A stretch of 53,093 bases of DNA from Haloimpatiens lingqiaonensis (GCF_901447495.1 NZ_CABDWS010000010.1:1-53093); one strand, 5' to 3'; shown: positions 40,069 to 49,232, counted from the first letter of the stretch. Notes: generated by a model from the letters alone, not told the origin. Made by a program: numbers and translations.

Positions 40069-41011
40069 TTTCATTCACCTTTGGCACAGGCACAATATTT
40101 AAGATATCTCTAACTACATCATCTGATGTATAATTGCTCACCCTTGCTGAAGGGGTTAATATTATTCTGTGGCTTAATACTGATAGAGCATTTTCTTTTA
40201 CATCCTCAGGTACTACATAATTTCTTCCATTCATAAGTGCATTAGCTTGTGATACTCTAAGCAGTGCTAATGTAGCTCTAGTACTAGCACCTAATACCAA
40301 AAATTTATTATTTCTAGTGGCATTGATTATGTTTATTATATACTTATTTATATCATCATTAACATACACTTCTCTAACCTTAGCTTGCAATGATAGTATA
40401 TCCTCAGCTTCTGCCACTGCTCCTATAGTTTCAATTGGTTCATTTCTTCTATAAACATTTAATATGCTTAATTCTGCTTCTTCACTTGGATAACCTATAC
40501 TAACCTTCATCATAAATCTATCTAGCTGAGCTTCTGGTAATGGATATGTACCCTCATACTCTATAGGATTTTGAGTGGCTAAAACAAAAAAAGGTCTCTG
40601 AAGCTTATAAACATTATTTCCTTCTGATACCTGTCTCTCTTCCATTACCTCAAGAAGTGCTGCTTGTGTTTTGGGTGATGTTCTATTTATCTCATCTCCT
40701 AAAACTATATTAGCAAATATAGGTCCCTTTATAAATTGGAATTCCATGGTTTTTTGATTATAAATAGATACTCCTGTTATATCTGAAGGCAGTAAATCAG
40801 GTGTGAATTGTATTCTACTATAGGATAAATTAAAAGATTTGGCAAGAGCTTTCACCAGCATAGTTTTACCAACACCAGGTATGTCTTCAATTAAGATATG
40901 ACCATTAGATATTATACCTTTTAATATATTTCTTATTTCCCAATTCTTTCCTATTATAACTTTTTCCATATTGCCTATTATTTTTTCAATTAACTCTACT
41001 TCTTTGCTCAT
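40052..41011 (-). CDS. MoxR family AAA+ ATPase
   Basis: 319 aa chaperone-like ATPase. Walker A GVGKTMLVKAL, Walker B VLGDEINRTSPKTQAALLEVMEE, sensor 1 FVLATQNPIEYEGTYPLPEAQLDRFM, and the C-terminal lid with GASTRATLALLRVSQANAL. MoxR proteins act with vWA or DUF58 partners in maturation or envelope-related processes; here the DUF58 gene overlaps. AGGGGG before the ATG. First gene of the trio. Confidence 0.93.
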   Translation of the reverse strand: MSKEVELIEKIIGNMEKVIIGKNWEIRNILKGIISNGHILIEDIPGVGKTMLVKALAKSFNLSYSRIQFTPDLLPSDITGVSIYNQKTMEFQFIKGPIFANIVLGDEINRTSPKTQAALLEVMEERQVSEGNNVYKLQRPFFVLATQNPIEYEGTYPLPEAQLDRFMMKVSIGYPSEEAELSILNVYRRNEPIETIGAVAEAEDILSLQAKVREVYVNDDINKYIINIINATRNNKFLVLGASTRATLALLRVSQANALMNGRNYVVPEDVKENALSVLSHRIILTPSARVSNYTSDDVVRDILNIVPVPKVNENDKDK

Positions 41012-41674
41012 TTTTTAGCCCCCTATTTTCTTAATAATTCAACTTTAGCAAATGTAAAATTCCAATTACTCTTTTTAAATAACTCAACTTTCGCATATAA
41101 ATTTTAAGCATATTATTAATGTCAAGCACTACACTATACAAGGTAAGAAGTAAGGCATCATTCTAGGTGCTAGGTGCTAGATAATAAGTAAGGAGCATTC
41201 CTTACCTACATTTTTTTATTTTAGTACCTAGTACCCAGTACCTAGTACCTAAACTAAGTATTACTTACCTACATTTTTTACTTTAGTACCTAGCACCCAG
41301 TACCTAGTACCTAAACCAAGCATTACTTACCTACATTTTTTACTTTAGTACCTAGTACCCAGTACCTAGTACCTAAACCAAGTATTACTTACCTACATTT
41401 TTTACTTTAGTACCTAGTACCCAGTACCTAGTACCTAAACTAAGTATTAATTATCTGCAAATTTTATATTTTTATTCTATAGCTGCAAAAGTTGAATAAA
41501 TACCTAACATAAATTCTAAATATTAGGTGCTTACATCTATTATATAACTTTACCATGAATTTTTCTATTTTTTCCATAAAAATAATACTCATAAAAATAT
41601 GAGTATTATTCTTTGCATTATATCTAATTATATTTCATTCCAATTAGCTTGTAATTTTAAAATTTTTATTGAAT
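41012..41674. repeat. Spacer with four 62-bp tandem repeats
   Basis: TTAGTACCTA recurs at 41221, 41283, 41345 and 41407, an exact 62-bp period from about 41205 to 41450. Each unit reads TTACCTACATTTTTTACTTT, then AGTACCTAGTACCCAGTACC, TAGTACCTAAAC and AAGTATTAC. Inside each unit CCTAGTA/CCCAGTA is itself repeated. The dispersed string CAACTTTCGCATATAAATTT is at 41089. The vanW-type gene's terminator lies at the right end. No gene. Confidence 0.9.
41579..41612 (-). terminator. Terminator of the VanW/G5 gene
   Basis: AATAATACTCATA and TATGAGTATTATT with a short loop, followed by TTTTTATGG on the minus strand, 62 bp past the stop. Confidence 0.8.
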
Positions 41675-43198
41675 TTAATTTGCATTATTATTTAAATCTA
41701 CACTTGGTTTTGTTGGATCTGTTATTGGCTTGGGAGTTTCACCTGGTTTTGTAGTTTCACCTGGTTTTGTGCTTCCACCAGGCTTTGTAACTTCACCAGG
41801 TTTTGTTGTTTCACCTGGCTTAGTAGTTTCTTCCGGTTTCTTTTCAGGCTTTTTAGTTCCTTTTTTTATAATTCCATTTACAGGTCTGTAAAAATCGTCT
41901 GATACCAATTCTTTTTTAATAAGATTACCATTTTCATATATATTTCTATAAACTTTAACTTTATATCCCGTATGTGCAGCTTGTACCTGTTCTGTCTTAC
42001 CCTCTTCTAAATTTGGATCATCTTGTGTTTGGACAGTGGCTTCTAAGGTTTGGTATACGTTATTCTCCAAAGAATAAGTCCTGTTTTTTAATTTCTTATT
42101 ACCATATATATTGAAGGTTACTACTCTACCACCAGTGTAACCTACAATGTAAATAGGATATTCAAATGTATTTTTAAACTTGTAATCTATATTTCCATAG
42201 TCCACCGTAGCATCCATGCCATAAGGCACATAACTGGATGGAAAAGAATGATGAACTCTTTCCACTGAACTTAATCCCATTTTTAATACAGCATTATATA
42301 AAGTACTGGATACTTGACATACGCCTCCGCCTAAACCTGATTCCAATTTATTACCTACTATAACTCCTGCAGCCATATACCCCTTCTCAGCAGTTCTTTT
42401 TCCCACTACATTATTAAAGCTAAATACTTCTCCGGGCATTATTAGTGTTCCATTTATGCTTTCAGTAGCTAACTTCACGTTAGTAGCTCTTTCATAGGAA
42501 GAAGTTCTATAGCTTGTACTAAAAGACGCTAATAAGGTATCTACTTGTTTAAGTTTTTCTTTAGTTACTTTTGGTTTTGCAATTTCTACTGGTGCTTCTA
42601 ATACAAATTCATCACCATTATGCTTCTCTATTCCTTCTTTTATGTACTTCTTTAACTTGTCCTTTTGAAGTTTTTTTCCCTCTACCTCTGGAATTACTTC
42701 TATTCCTCCAGCATTAGTAAATTTAATTTTTGCATCTTTAGGTTCTTTATTTACCTCTTTAGAAATTTCAGCAATTACATTATTTATTTCTTCATCATTA
42801 TAAGTAAAATTTAAGGAAAAGTTTTTTTCTTTTGCCTGTTTTATTTGAAAATATCTAGTAAAAATATTGCCTGTTTTACCGTAGGAATAAGCTTCATCCA
42901 AAACTGATTTAATATGGTATTTAATATTTAAGTTAGAATACTGTATATAATAGCTTTTTCCGTCGGAATTTATGGTAATTTTACTATTTGTTCCTAGGTT
43001 GTTTTGTTTATCATCTAGTATTTTCAAAGCCTCTTCTTTGGTTTTTCCTGATAAGTCCAAACCACTCACCTTAACACCAGGTAATATAACTCCCTCATAT
43101 TTTTTTACTTTAAAATAGACATAGCTAGCAAATCCTATTAAAAAAAGCATTATTATAGCTATAAAAATAACGACTAATTTTTTACCTGTTTTTCGCAT
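41675..43198 (-). CDS. VanW family protein with PG-binding-4 and G5 domains
   Basis: 507 aa, predicted cell-wall-facing protein. One N-terminal membrane anchor (about 8-28), two peptidoglycan-binding-4 type regions (about 40-200, GVKVSGLDLSGKTKEEALKIL), a VanW domain (about 220-360, INGTLIMPGEVFSFNNVVGKR and GGGVCQVSSTLYNAV), a G5 domain (about 370-450) and a C-terminal tail of TKPGET/TKPGEV/TKPGGS repeats ending in NNNAN. AAAGGAGAG before the ATG. Family is common in spore formers; enzymatic role unknown. The tail is a likely length-variable region. Confidence 0.9.
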   Translation of the reverse strand: MRKTGKKLVVIFIAIIMLFLIGFASYVYFKVKKYEGVILPGVKVSGLDLSGKTKEEALKILDDKQNNLGTNSKITINSDGKSYYIQYSNLNIKYHIKSVLDEAYSYGKTGNIFTRYFQIKQAKEKNFSLNFTYNDEEINNVIAEISKEVNKEPKDAKIKFTNAGGIEVIPEVEGKKLQKDKLKKYIKEGIEKHNGDEFVLEAPVEIAKPKVTKEKLKQVDTLLASFSTSYRTSSYERATNVKLATESINGTLIMPGEVFSFNNVVGKRTAEKGYMAAGVIVGNKLESGLGGGVCQVSSTLYNAVLKMGLSSVERVHHSFPSSYVPYGMDATVDYGNIDYKFKNTFEYPIYIVGYTGGRVVTFNIYGNKKLKNRTYSLENNVYQTLEATVQTQDDPNLEEGKTEQVQAAHTGYKVKVYRNIYENGNLIKKELVSDDFYRPVNGIIKKGTKKPEKKPEETTKPGETTKPGEVTKPGGSTKPGETTKPGETPKPITDPTKPSVDLNNNAN

Positions 43199-43832
43199 CT
43201 TACTTCTCTCCTTTACATGTCCTAAATCATTATACTACAAAAAACAATAATGTTAATATATTTTTCTATTTAAGTATATTGTAATTTCACTCCTTTATTA
43301 CCATTTTAATCAGGATATTTCTAGCTATTCATAATAATTAACTGAACTTTCGCACATAAATTCTAATTTATATATATATAAGTAATCGGGAAGTTTATTT
43401 AGGTGCTAGGTGCTAAGTACTAGGGGATGAGGATAAAACTCCTGAGGGAGTTTTAAGAAAATATAAATTTAAGAAATTCCATAGGAATTTCAACATTATT
43501 TGATATTTGATATTTAATATTTCTATATTTTCTCTGGCTATCGCCAATAAAAAAATTTTTAAGCCCTTAAAAGAAAAGGTATAACTACTCCATTTGATGA
43601 ATCAGTTATACCTTTTCTCACTACCTTATTTATTCAATTAAATATTTCCCGTAACATAGTGGAGGGAAATCATCCTTTCCTAGTACCTAGTAACCAGTAC
43701 CTAGTACCTAATCTTTTCACTCTTACTTCTTACTTAATTGTCCATTGTCACTTGTCAATTGTCCATTGTCACTTCGTGCTTCCTCCACAAATTCCAATTT
43801 TAAATTTTAAATAATTTTATAATAAAATAATT
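43199..43832. repeat. Repeat-filled spacer upstream of the VanW gene
   Basis: The dispersed GAACTTTCGCACATAAATTC at 43354, AGGTGCTAGGTGCTAAGTAC units, an AAAACTCC/GGAGTTTT hairpin (43434-43455), then a 215-bp module (43466-43680) that recurs at 52322-52540, with GAAATTCC/GGAATTTC and GAAAAGGTATAAC/GTTATACCTTTTC hairpins, CTAGTACC units and TTGTCCATTGTCACTTGTCA strings. No gene. Confidence 0.8.
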
Positions 43833-44588
43833 TTATATTTGTAAATTCTTATTATTTTTTCTAATACTTTTTATGTGCTCTCGTTCCTCTTGGCTCAGCC
43901 TCTTGGATTCTAGTATCTTTTGTATAGACTTATTTCTAACTTCCTTAGAAATTTTATCACTATTTATAAATTCTATAGTCAAAACATTATCTACAAAATA
44001 ACAGGTGCTTATAAGCCATGCCATTCCCATAGTTACATAATACTCCTTATTGTCTACATATTTTATCATAAGGAATATATCTTCTATATGTTTTTCATCA
44101 GTAAAATAATTGTTAAGTAAAACTAATCCAAATCTAATCTCCCAAGGATTAGTGCTTCGTATATATTTTTTAGTTCTTATAAAAAAGCTCTCTTTATTTT
44201 TATTGACAACTTTTTTCAAACTAGCTACAAAACTATCACACAAAGCCCAATTATGAATTCTTAGAATGTATAAATCTATATTATTAAATATTTCTTTAGT
44301 ATCCTCATAGGGTAAGTTAGGAAGCAGTATTCCTTGAATTATTTTTTCTTCATAGGTATCTCCCTCTTCTAGAAAATTATAAAAACTCATTATATCCTTG
44401 TTTTTAAAAAGACTTTTACTTATTTTCTTTAATTCAGGCATTCTAATACCTATAGCTTTTCCTAAGTTAGGAATAATCCTCTCGCTAAACTTTTTATATT
44501 CTTCATCCCTTATTGAATATAAAAACTCCTTAAATTCTTCATAACTTTTCTTGTTCCATTGAGTATTACTTAAATCATATACATCCAT
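43833..44588 (-). CDS. DNA alkylation repair family protein (AlkD-like)
   Basis: 251 aa, all-helical HEAT-like repeat protein related to AlkD/AlkC DNA glycosylases that excise alkylated bases. Seen: SERIIPNLGKAIGIRMPELKKISK, IQGILLPNLPYED, HNWALCDSFVASLK, and STNPWEIRFGLVLLNNYF, which match the family pattern of Trp/Asp-bearing helices. GGAGAGG before the ATG. It follows the TPM-domain gene by 27 bp. Substrate not provable from sequence; divergent members of the family lack glycosylase activity. Confidence 0.82.
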   Translation of the reverse strand: MDVYDLSNTQWNKKSYEEFKEFLYSIRDEEYKKFSERIIPNLGKAIGIRMPELKKISKSLFKNKDIMSFYNFLEEGDTYEEKIIQGILLPNLPYEDTKEIFNNIDLYILRIHNWALCDSFVASLKKVVNKNKESFFIRTKKYIRSTNPWEIRFGLVLLNNYFTDEKHIEDIFLMIKYVDNKEYYVTMGMAWLISTCYFVDNVLTIEFINSDKISKEVRNKSIQKILESKRLSQEEREHIKSIRKNNKNLQI

Positions 44589-44615
44589 ATAACCTCTCCT
44601 AATTTTTTTTTCAAA

Positions 44616-45464
44616 TTACCAGCTACCTGAAGAACCTCCACCGGAAGAACTTCCCCCGCCAAATCCTCCAAAGCCGCCGGAACTGCCACCAGAGCCTCCT
44701 CCACCAAAACCTCCAAAGCCGCCAAAGTGGTCATCATCATCGTCATCATAAAATTTTCTTCTTCCTCTTCCATTGAAAATAGCATCCCAAAACATAAATT
44801 CAATTAACTTGCCTAGAACTCTTCCCTTATTTGCAAAAATATCTAGTATTATTAATATAACTATTATACTTATAAATTTATTTCCGCTTTTGGAGCTGCT
44901 GCTTGATGATTTTTTCCCGGGCAAAGTAATTTTTTTATTTTTATCTAAACTTACATTGTACTCCTTGGCTATTTTATCTGCTAGAGCAGAATAACTATAC
45001 TTTAAACCTTTTCCATAATTACCCTTTTTAGCTTCTGGTGTAAAATACTCATCCACTATTCTTCTAGATTGTATATCCGTAACAGCACCCTCTAGGCCTG
45101 TACCTACTTCCACTTTCCATTTTCTATCATCTTTAGCTATTAATATTAACAATCCATTGTTTTTACCTTCCTGTCCTATGCCCCACTTTCGAAAAAGCTT
45201 GTTAGCATAGTCATCTAAGTCATTGTCTTCTAAGGATTTTATAGTAACTATTACCGCCTGTGCACCGGTTTTATCCTCCAACTCTTTTCCTATAGAAACT
45301 ATAGTTTCCAATTCCTCTTTTTTAATTATATTTGCATAGTCATTCACATACTTATATTCTGTAGGCTTTGGATAATCAACCGCATATACCTGTTGAAAAC
45401 ATAAAAAACTTAGTAAAAAAACACCTAATAATCTAAATAAAAATTTATTTTTCAACTTTTTCAT
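44616..45464 (-). CDS. TPM-domain membrane protein with Gly-rich tail (YgcG-like)
   Basis: About 282 aa. Signal peptide (KKLKNKFLFRLLGVFLLSFLC to VYA), extracytoplasmic TPM domain (YVNDYANIIKKEEL, KTGAQAVIVTI, NNGLLILIAKDDRKWKVEVG), a Ser-rich linker, one membrane helix (about 195-212) and a tail with six Asp followed by FGGFGGFGGGG and SSGGG repeats. TPM proteins of this shape usually sit beside LemA, as here. ATG at 45464 (MKKLKN) is preferred by distance from GGGATG; 45470 and 45479 are alternatives. Function unknown; suggested envelope role by association. Confidence 0.85.
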   Translation of the reverse strand: MKKLKNKFLFRLLGVFLLSFLCFQQVYAVDYPKPTEYKYVNDYANIIKKEELETIVSIGKELEDKTGAQAVIVTIKSLEDNDLDDYANKLFRKWGIGQEGKNNGLLILIAKDDRKWKVEVGTGLEGAVTDIQSRRIVDEYFTPEAKKGNYGKGLKYSYSALADKIAKEYNVSLDKNKKITLPGKKSSSSSSKSGNKFISIIVILIILDIFANKGRVLGKLIEFMFWDAIFNGRGRRKFYDDDDDDHFGGFGGFGGGGSGGSSGGFGGFGGGSSSGGGSSGSW

Positions 45465-45629
45465 AATCATACATCCCATTTAATTATTTTAATTATAATA
45501 TGATAAAACTCACTTTTATATAGTTACAATTACCTTTATAAAACATCATTTGCAAATATCTAATATCCAATTCCTAAAATATTTTAAATAGTTAATTTTA
45601 AACTTTAAATTCTTAATTTTAAGCTAACA

Positions 45630-46211
45630 TTACTTTCCATTTACATTAGAAAAGTCTACTTTTGGAACTTCTTTTGCTCCATTTGAAGCCTTGTAGTATT
45701 CCTTTTTCTCAAATCTAAAAATACCTGCAACTATAGAACTAGGGAATTTTCTTATGGCTACATTGTATTTATTTACACTGTCATTGTAATCCCCTCTAGC
45801 TATGGTTATTCTGTTTTCTGTTCCTTCTAAAGATGTCATTAAATCTCTAAAGTTTTCGTTTGACTTTAATTCTGGATATTTTTCAACTACTACTAGCAAT
45901 CTAGATAATGCCGAAGATAATTGCCCATCTGCATTGGCTTTTTCTTGCATGTTTCCTGCTCCTGCCAATTTTGATCTAGCCTCAGCTATATCAGTAAATA
46001 TCTCCTTTTCTTGTGTAGCATAGCCCTTAACCGTTTCCACAAGGTTAGGTATTAAATCCATTCTTCTTTGAAGCTGCTTTTCTATTTCACTTTGACTTTG
46101 TTCTACCTTTTGTTCTAAAGATACCATCTTATTATATGTTCCAATCAATGGCAATGTTATTACTAAAATTACTGCTAAAACTATTAATACAGTTTTTAAA
46201 GTTTTATTCAT
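45630..46211 (-). CDS. lemA: LemA family protein
   Basis: 193 aa. One N-terminal membrane helix (about 5-25), then the LemA coiled-coil domain: GTYNKMVSLEQKVEQSQSEIEKQLQRRMDLIPNLVETVKGYA, with the conserved RRMDLIPNLV, and TENRITIARGDYNDSVNKYN. Ends in KVDFSN. ATG at 46211 has TGGAGGTA upstream; the in-frame TTG at 46226 is upstream of that site. Same direction as the TPM gene 165 bp downstream. Molecular role of LemA is unknown. Confidence 0.93.
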   Translation of the reverse strand: MNKTLKTVLIVLAVILVITLPLIGTYNKMVSLEQKVEQSQSEIEKQLQRRMDLIPNLVETVKGYATQEKEIFTDIAEARSKLAGAGNMQEKANADGQLSSALSRLLVVVEKYPELKSNENFRDLMTSLEGTENRITIARGDYNDSVNKYNVAIRKFPSSIVAGIFRFEKKEYYKASNGAKEVPKVDFSNVNGK

Positions 46212-46534
46212 AATATCTACCTCCAAATACTCTATTCTTAATTTTAAATATTAATATATCTATTATAATATATTTATGAGAAAAATCCAGCTATTATGTG
46301 ATATAGATATGTCTTAACATAAACAGAGCTGTTAGCTTCAGATGGAGTTTTTACTCCAACTGAAGGTTAGAGATTGTTATCCAGGGACGTAGCTGCCGTT
46401 ATCTCCCACTTTGTTAGAAGTGGGAGTGTTACGGCAGGTACGTCTCTGGATAAAATTTAAAATATTCTCGCTACAATTCAACTTAACAACTCTTACTTCC
46501 TACCTTACTTCTTACTCTTACTCTTACTTACAAA
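46212..46534. other. Spacer holding copy 3 of the structured repeat
   Basis: Mostly the 136-bp repeat at 46319-46454, plus TTACTTCTTACTCTTACTC strings next to the kinase stop. No gene. Confidence 0.75.
46319..46454. repeat. 135-bp structured dispersed repeat, copy 3 (variant right end)
   Basis: Same frame as the other copies, but the right end reads GGTACGTCTCTGGATAA instead of GGTAGTCATCGGATAA. This variant pairs fully with TTATCCAGGGACGTA, so the whole right half folds into one long near-perfect hairpin. Confidence 0.9.
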
Positions 46535-48199
46535 TTAATTATTGTTGTTACTGTATATGTCTGAAAATTCTATATTGATTCTTTCAATATTATTATAATT
46601 TTTTATAGAATTTTCTTCATAACATTTACAGTTTTCCTCTACTAATTTTACTGGAAGTTTTATTGTAAATTCTGTACCCTCATTTTCTTCACTAGTTAAA
46701 AAAATCTCTCCATCATGCATTTTTACTAAAGATTCTACCAATGAAAGCCCTATACCACTGCCCTCTCTATTCCTAGATAAAGATTTATCCACTTGAATAA
46801 ATCTGCTAAATACATCCTTTTGTTTTTCTTTCGGTATTCCTATACCTGTATCCTTCACTACTATATTCACATACTCACCTTTGTCATATACATTGACATA
46901 AATATTTCCACCTGTTTTAGTAAATTTAATAGCATTAGATAATAAATTTAACATTATTCTCTCTATTTTATCTGGATCGCAAGCAATAATCTTTTCTTCT
47001 ACATCAGTATCAAAGGTCAATTTTATGCCATTCTTCTCTATATATTCCCTTACAGATAAGGATATATCCTCCACTAAATTCACCACATTACAATTGCATT
47101 TATGTATTTCATAAAATCCCGTGCTTATTTTTGTAATGTCTATAAGATTATTAACTATTCTAATTAATCTATAACAATTTTGTTTCATTATACTTAGGTA
47201 TTTGTTATTAAGCTTATGAGACTTTGATATATTTTGTTCATTTTTATATAACTCCATAACTTGAATAGCAGAAAATATTACATTTACAGGAGTTTTTAAC
47301 TCATGAGAAATATTAGCAAAAAATTCATTTCTTATTCTATCATATTCTTTACGCTGCTTTAATTGAGCAGTTTTTATCTTAACTTTTTCTTTTAATTCCT
47401 CTATCCTATTCTTTTCTGATATATCTCTTACTATTTCCATAACAGAAACTTCTTCTTCAAAAGGAACTAAGGTGCAGGTAATTTCTACATCTATAATTTT
47501 ATTATCAATCTTTCTTATAAATTTCGCTTCTGTTGAGGGTATTACCCCTTCCCTTTTTACCCTATCTAGCCTCTGTTGATTTATGGATATATACTTTTCA
47601 TGAACATTAACTAGGCTACGTATATTTTTACCCAATATATCCTTAGGTGAATCATATCCAATTAATTTAGCAAAATAATCATTGCAATATTTAACTATTC
47701 CATTGTCATGAACTATTACACCATCTGGCATAAATTTCAAAAGACTTCTGTATCTATTCTTACTTTCTTCCAGCTGCTGTTCTACTCTTTTTCTTTGAGT
47801 AATGTCAAAGGCAAAACCCAAATTAAATTCTTTTCCTTCCATACTTACTTTTTCACTACTAAATTGAATCCATCTCTCCTCACCACATTTGGTTATAAGC
47901 TTAAAATCACTAGTCCAATGTGATTTACTGCCCTGGCTATTCAATTCCTTATGAAATAATTTTTCTCTATAATCCTTGTGAAACAAATGACTAAATTGCA
48001 TATTACTAAGCTCTTCTTTAGAGTATCCTGTATATTCCTCTGCAATAGCATTCATATAAATACATTTATCTTCGGCATATATAAATGTAATTACAGAATC
48101 TATTTCAGTTAGTAACTTAAATTTTATTGAGTCTTCAGTGTTTTGGTTAATAACTCCACATGGTTGCATTTCTTCCCTTCTATAAAAATCCCCCATCAT
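46535..48199 (-). CDS. PAS-domain sensor histidine kinase (orphan)
   Basis: About 554 aa, no membrane segment, so likely a cytoplasmic sensor. Two PAS domains (about 25-145, with YMNAIAEEYTGYSKEEL; and about 150-265, with YCNDYFAKLIGYDS), a coiled-coil linker, HisKA with H-box EFFANISHELKTPVNVIFSA, and HATPase with N-box RIMLNLLSNAIKFT, G1 VVKDTGIGIPKE and G2 GSGIGLSLVESLV. No response regulator adjacent. In clostridia orphan kinases often feed Spo0A, which is possible here but not shown. ATG at 48199 with GGGGGTA upstream. Confidence 0.92.
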   Translation of the reverse strand: MMGDFYRREEMQPCGVINQNTEDSIKFKLLTEIDSVITFIYAEDKCIYMNAIAEEYTGYSKEELSNMQFSHLFHKDYREKLFHKELNSQGSKSHWTSDFKLITKCGEERWIQFSSEKVSMEGKEFNLGFAFDITQRKRVEQQLEESKNRYRSLLKFMPDGVIVHDNGIVKYCNDYFAKLIGYDSPKDILGKNIRSLVNVHEKYISINQQRLDRVKREGVIPSTEAKFIRKIDNKIIDVEITCTLVPFEEEVSVMEIVRDISEKNRIEELKEKVKIKTAQLKQRKEYDRIRNEFFANISHELKTPVNVIFSAIQVMELYKNEQNISKSHKLNNKYLSIMKQNCYRLIRIVNNLIDITKISTGFYEIHKCNCNVVNLVEDISLSVREYIEKNGIKLTFDTDVEEKIIACDPDKIERIMLNLLSNAIKFTKTGGNIYVNVYDKGEYVNIVVKDTGIGIPKEKQKDVFSRFIQVDKSLSRNREGSGIGLSLVESLVKMHDGEIFLTSEENEGTEFTIKLPVKLVEENCKCYEENSIKNYNNIERINIEFSDIYSNNNN

Positions 48200-48303
48200 T
48201 TTGCTTACCCCCAAATATAATGTTTTTATACATTATATATTTAATATATACCTTTATATTCCACATTTTTTTTGTAAATTCCTTCTTTTAAATCAATACT
48301 TTT

Positions 48304-48558
48304 CTAATGTTTTAAATTATAGTTCATAACATTAATTAACTTTTCGCCATAATTTTTTATATTCTCTTTATATATTCTAATGTATCCACTAGATTTATTC
48401 CTATCTAATTGAATAATCCATAAGGATTTTCCCTTAGAATAAAATGTATTATAGTAACTAATTAAACTTATTATTATTACAATTACTGCCATAATTATAT
48501 TTTTTAATATTATATGAGTTTTTTCCTTTCTTCTTCTCTTAATTCTACTTTTTCTCAT
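48304..48558 (-). CDS. Small membrane protein, unknown
   Basis: 84 aa. A very basic N-terminus (RKSRIKRRRKEK), one membrane helix (about 18-36, IIMAVIVIIISLISYY), and an exterior part of about 48 residues. N-in topology is expected from the charges. ATG at 48558 with GGGAGGAAGG upstream is convincing; the frame continues to 48618 but that lies in the structured repeat. The repeat starts 19 bp upstream, so it would form the 5' leader. No family recognised. Confidence 0.65.
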   Translation of the reverse strand: MRKSRIKRRRKEKTHIILKNIIMAVIVIIISLISYYNTFYSKGKSLWIIQLDRNKSSGYIRIYKENIKNYGEKLINVMNYNLKH

Positions 48559-48577
48559 TTTACCTTCCTCCCATCTT

Positions 48578-48712
48578 ATAAACAGAACTCTTAGCTTCAG
48601 ATGGAGTTTTAACTCCAACTGAAGGTTAGAGATCGTTATCCAGAGACGTAGCTGCCGTTATCTCCCACTTTGTTAGAAGTGGGAGTGTTACGGCAGGTAG
48701 TCATCGGATAAA
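48578..48712. repeat. 135-bp structured dispersed repeat, copy 4
   Basis: Same orientation as copies 1-3. Differences include TTTTAACTCC in the left loop and CCAGAGACG in the right stem. It is the only copy lying upstream rather than downstream of a minus-strand gene. Confidence 0.9.
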
Positions 48713-48836
48713 CTTTATGTAAAAAATTTCATTCTGTATTTTGTATTTTATTTATATGTTTTAAGTTCTATTTTTTTCCATATAGCTTGTATTATATATT
48801 ATAAGTTTTGTTCCATTTTTTTACAAGTGATTATGT

Positions 48837-48884
48837 AAAAAAACACCATTTAGATTTAATTTCTTAATATCTAAATGGTGTTTT
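48837..48884 (-). terminator. Rho-independent terminator downstream of nth
   Basis: AAAACACCATTTAGAT and ATCTAAATGGTGTTTT form a 16-bp stem, followed on the minus strand by a run of seven T. Confidence 0.85.
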
Positions 48885-48949
48885 ATAATTCATTTTATTT
48901 ATATGCTAGATTTTTTTAAAGAAGATAAGCATTAAATTACACTGTAGTG

Positions 48950-49200
48950 GAATTATAAAATTTCTCCTCCATGACTTACATAAAAGCTCGGAACAATAAA
49001 TTTGATTTAAGAAATTCTAATCTTTTAGCCATATAAAATTATCTAACGCTCACATTCAGCGTCCTGCCTCAGGTTCGCTAGCCTGGCGTCCTTGCCAGGC
49101 TTACGATAATTTTATCTGTCTAAAAGAAGAATTTCTAAAATTAAATTTAAATAGTTCCTTTGCTTTTTATGCAAGTCATTCCGGAGAAATTTCATAATTC
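48950..49200. repeat. 251-bp imperfect palindrome (MITE-like)
   Basis: The ends GGAATTATAAAATTTCTCC and GGAGAAATTTCATAATTC are complementary, and pairing continues inward through ATGACTTACATAAAAGC / GCTTTTTATGCAAGTCAT, AAGAAATTCT / AGAATTTCT and ATAAAATTATC / GATAATTTTAT. The GC-rich apex has its own GCCTGGC/GCCAGGC and CGCT/AGCG hairpins. No ORF. Confidence 0.88.
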
Positions 49201-49232
49201 AAGTAATTTAACGCCCTTGTAGTACAATCATG

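Larger units (their letters stand above)
48559..49232. other. Spacer with structured repeat, terminator and large palindrome
   Basis: From left: ribosome binding site of the small membrane gene, copy 4 of the 135-bp repeat, AT-rich sequence, the terminator at 48837-48884, and a 251-bp imperfect palindrome (48950-49200). The nth stop follows at 49233. No gene. Confidence 0.8.

Noticed and set aside
41205-41450. CRISPR array
   Set aside because: Repeats are 62 bp, directly adjacent and without unique spacers; no cas genes nearby.
44570-44803. 77-residue minus-strand ORF overlapping the TPM gene end
   Set aside because: Out-of-frame reading of the Gly-rich repeat region (Met/Val/Ala-rich), no family resemblance.
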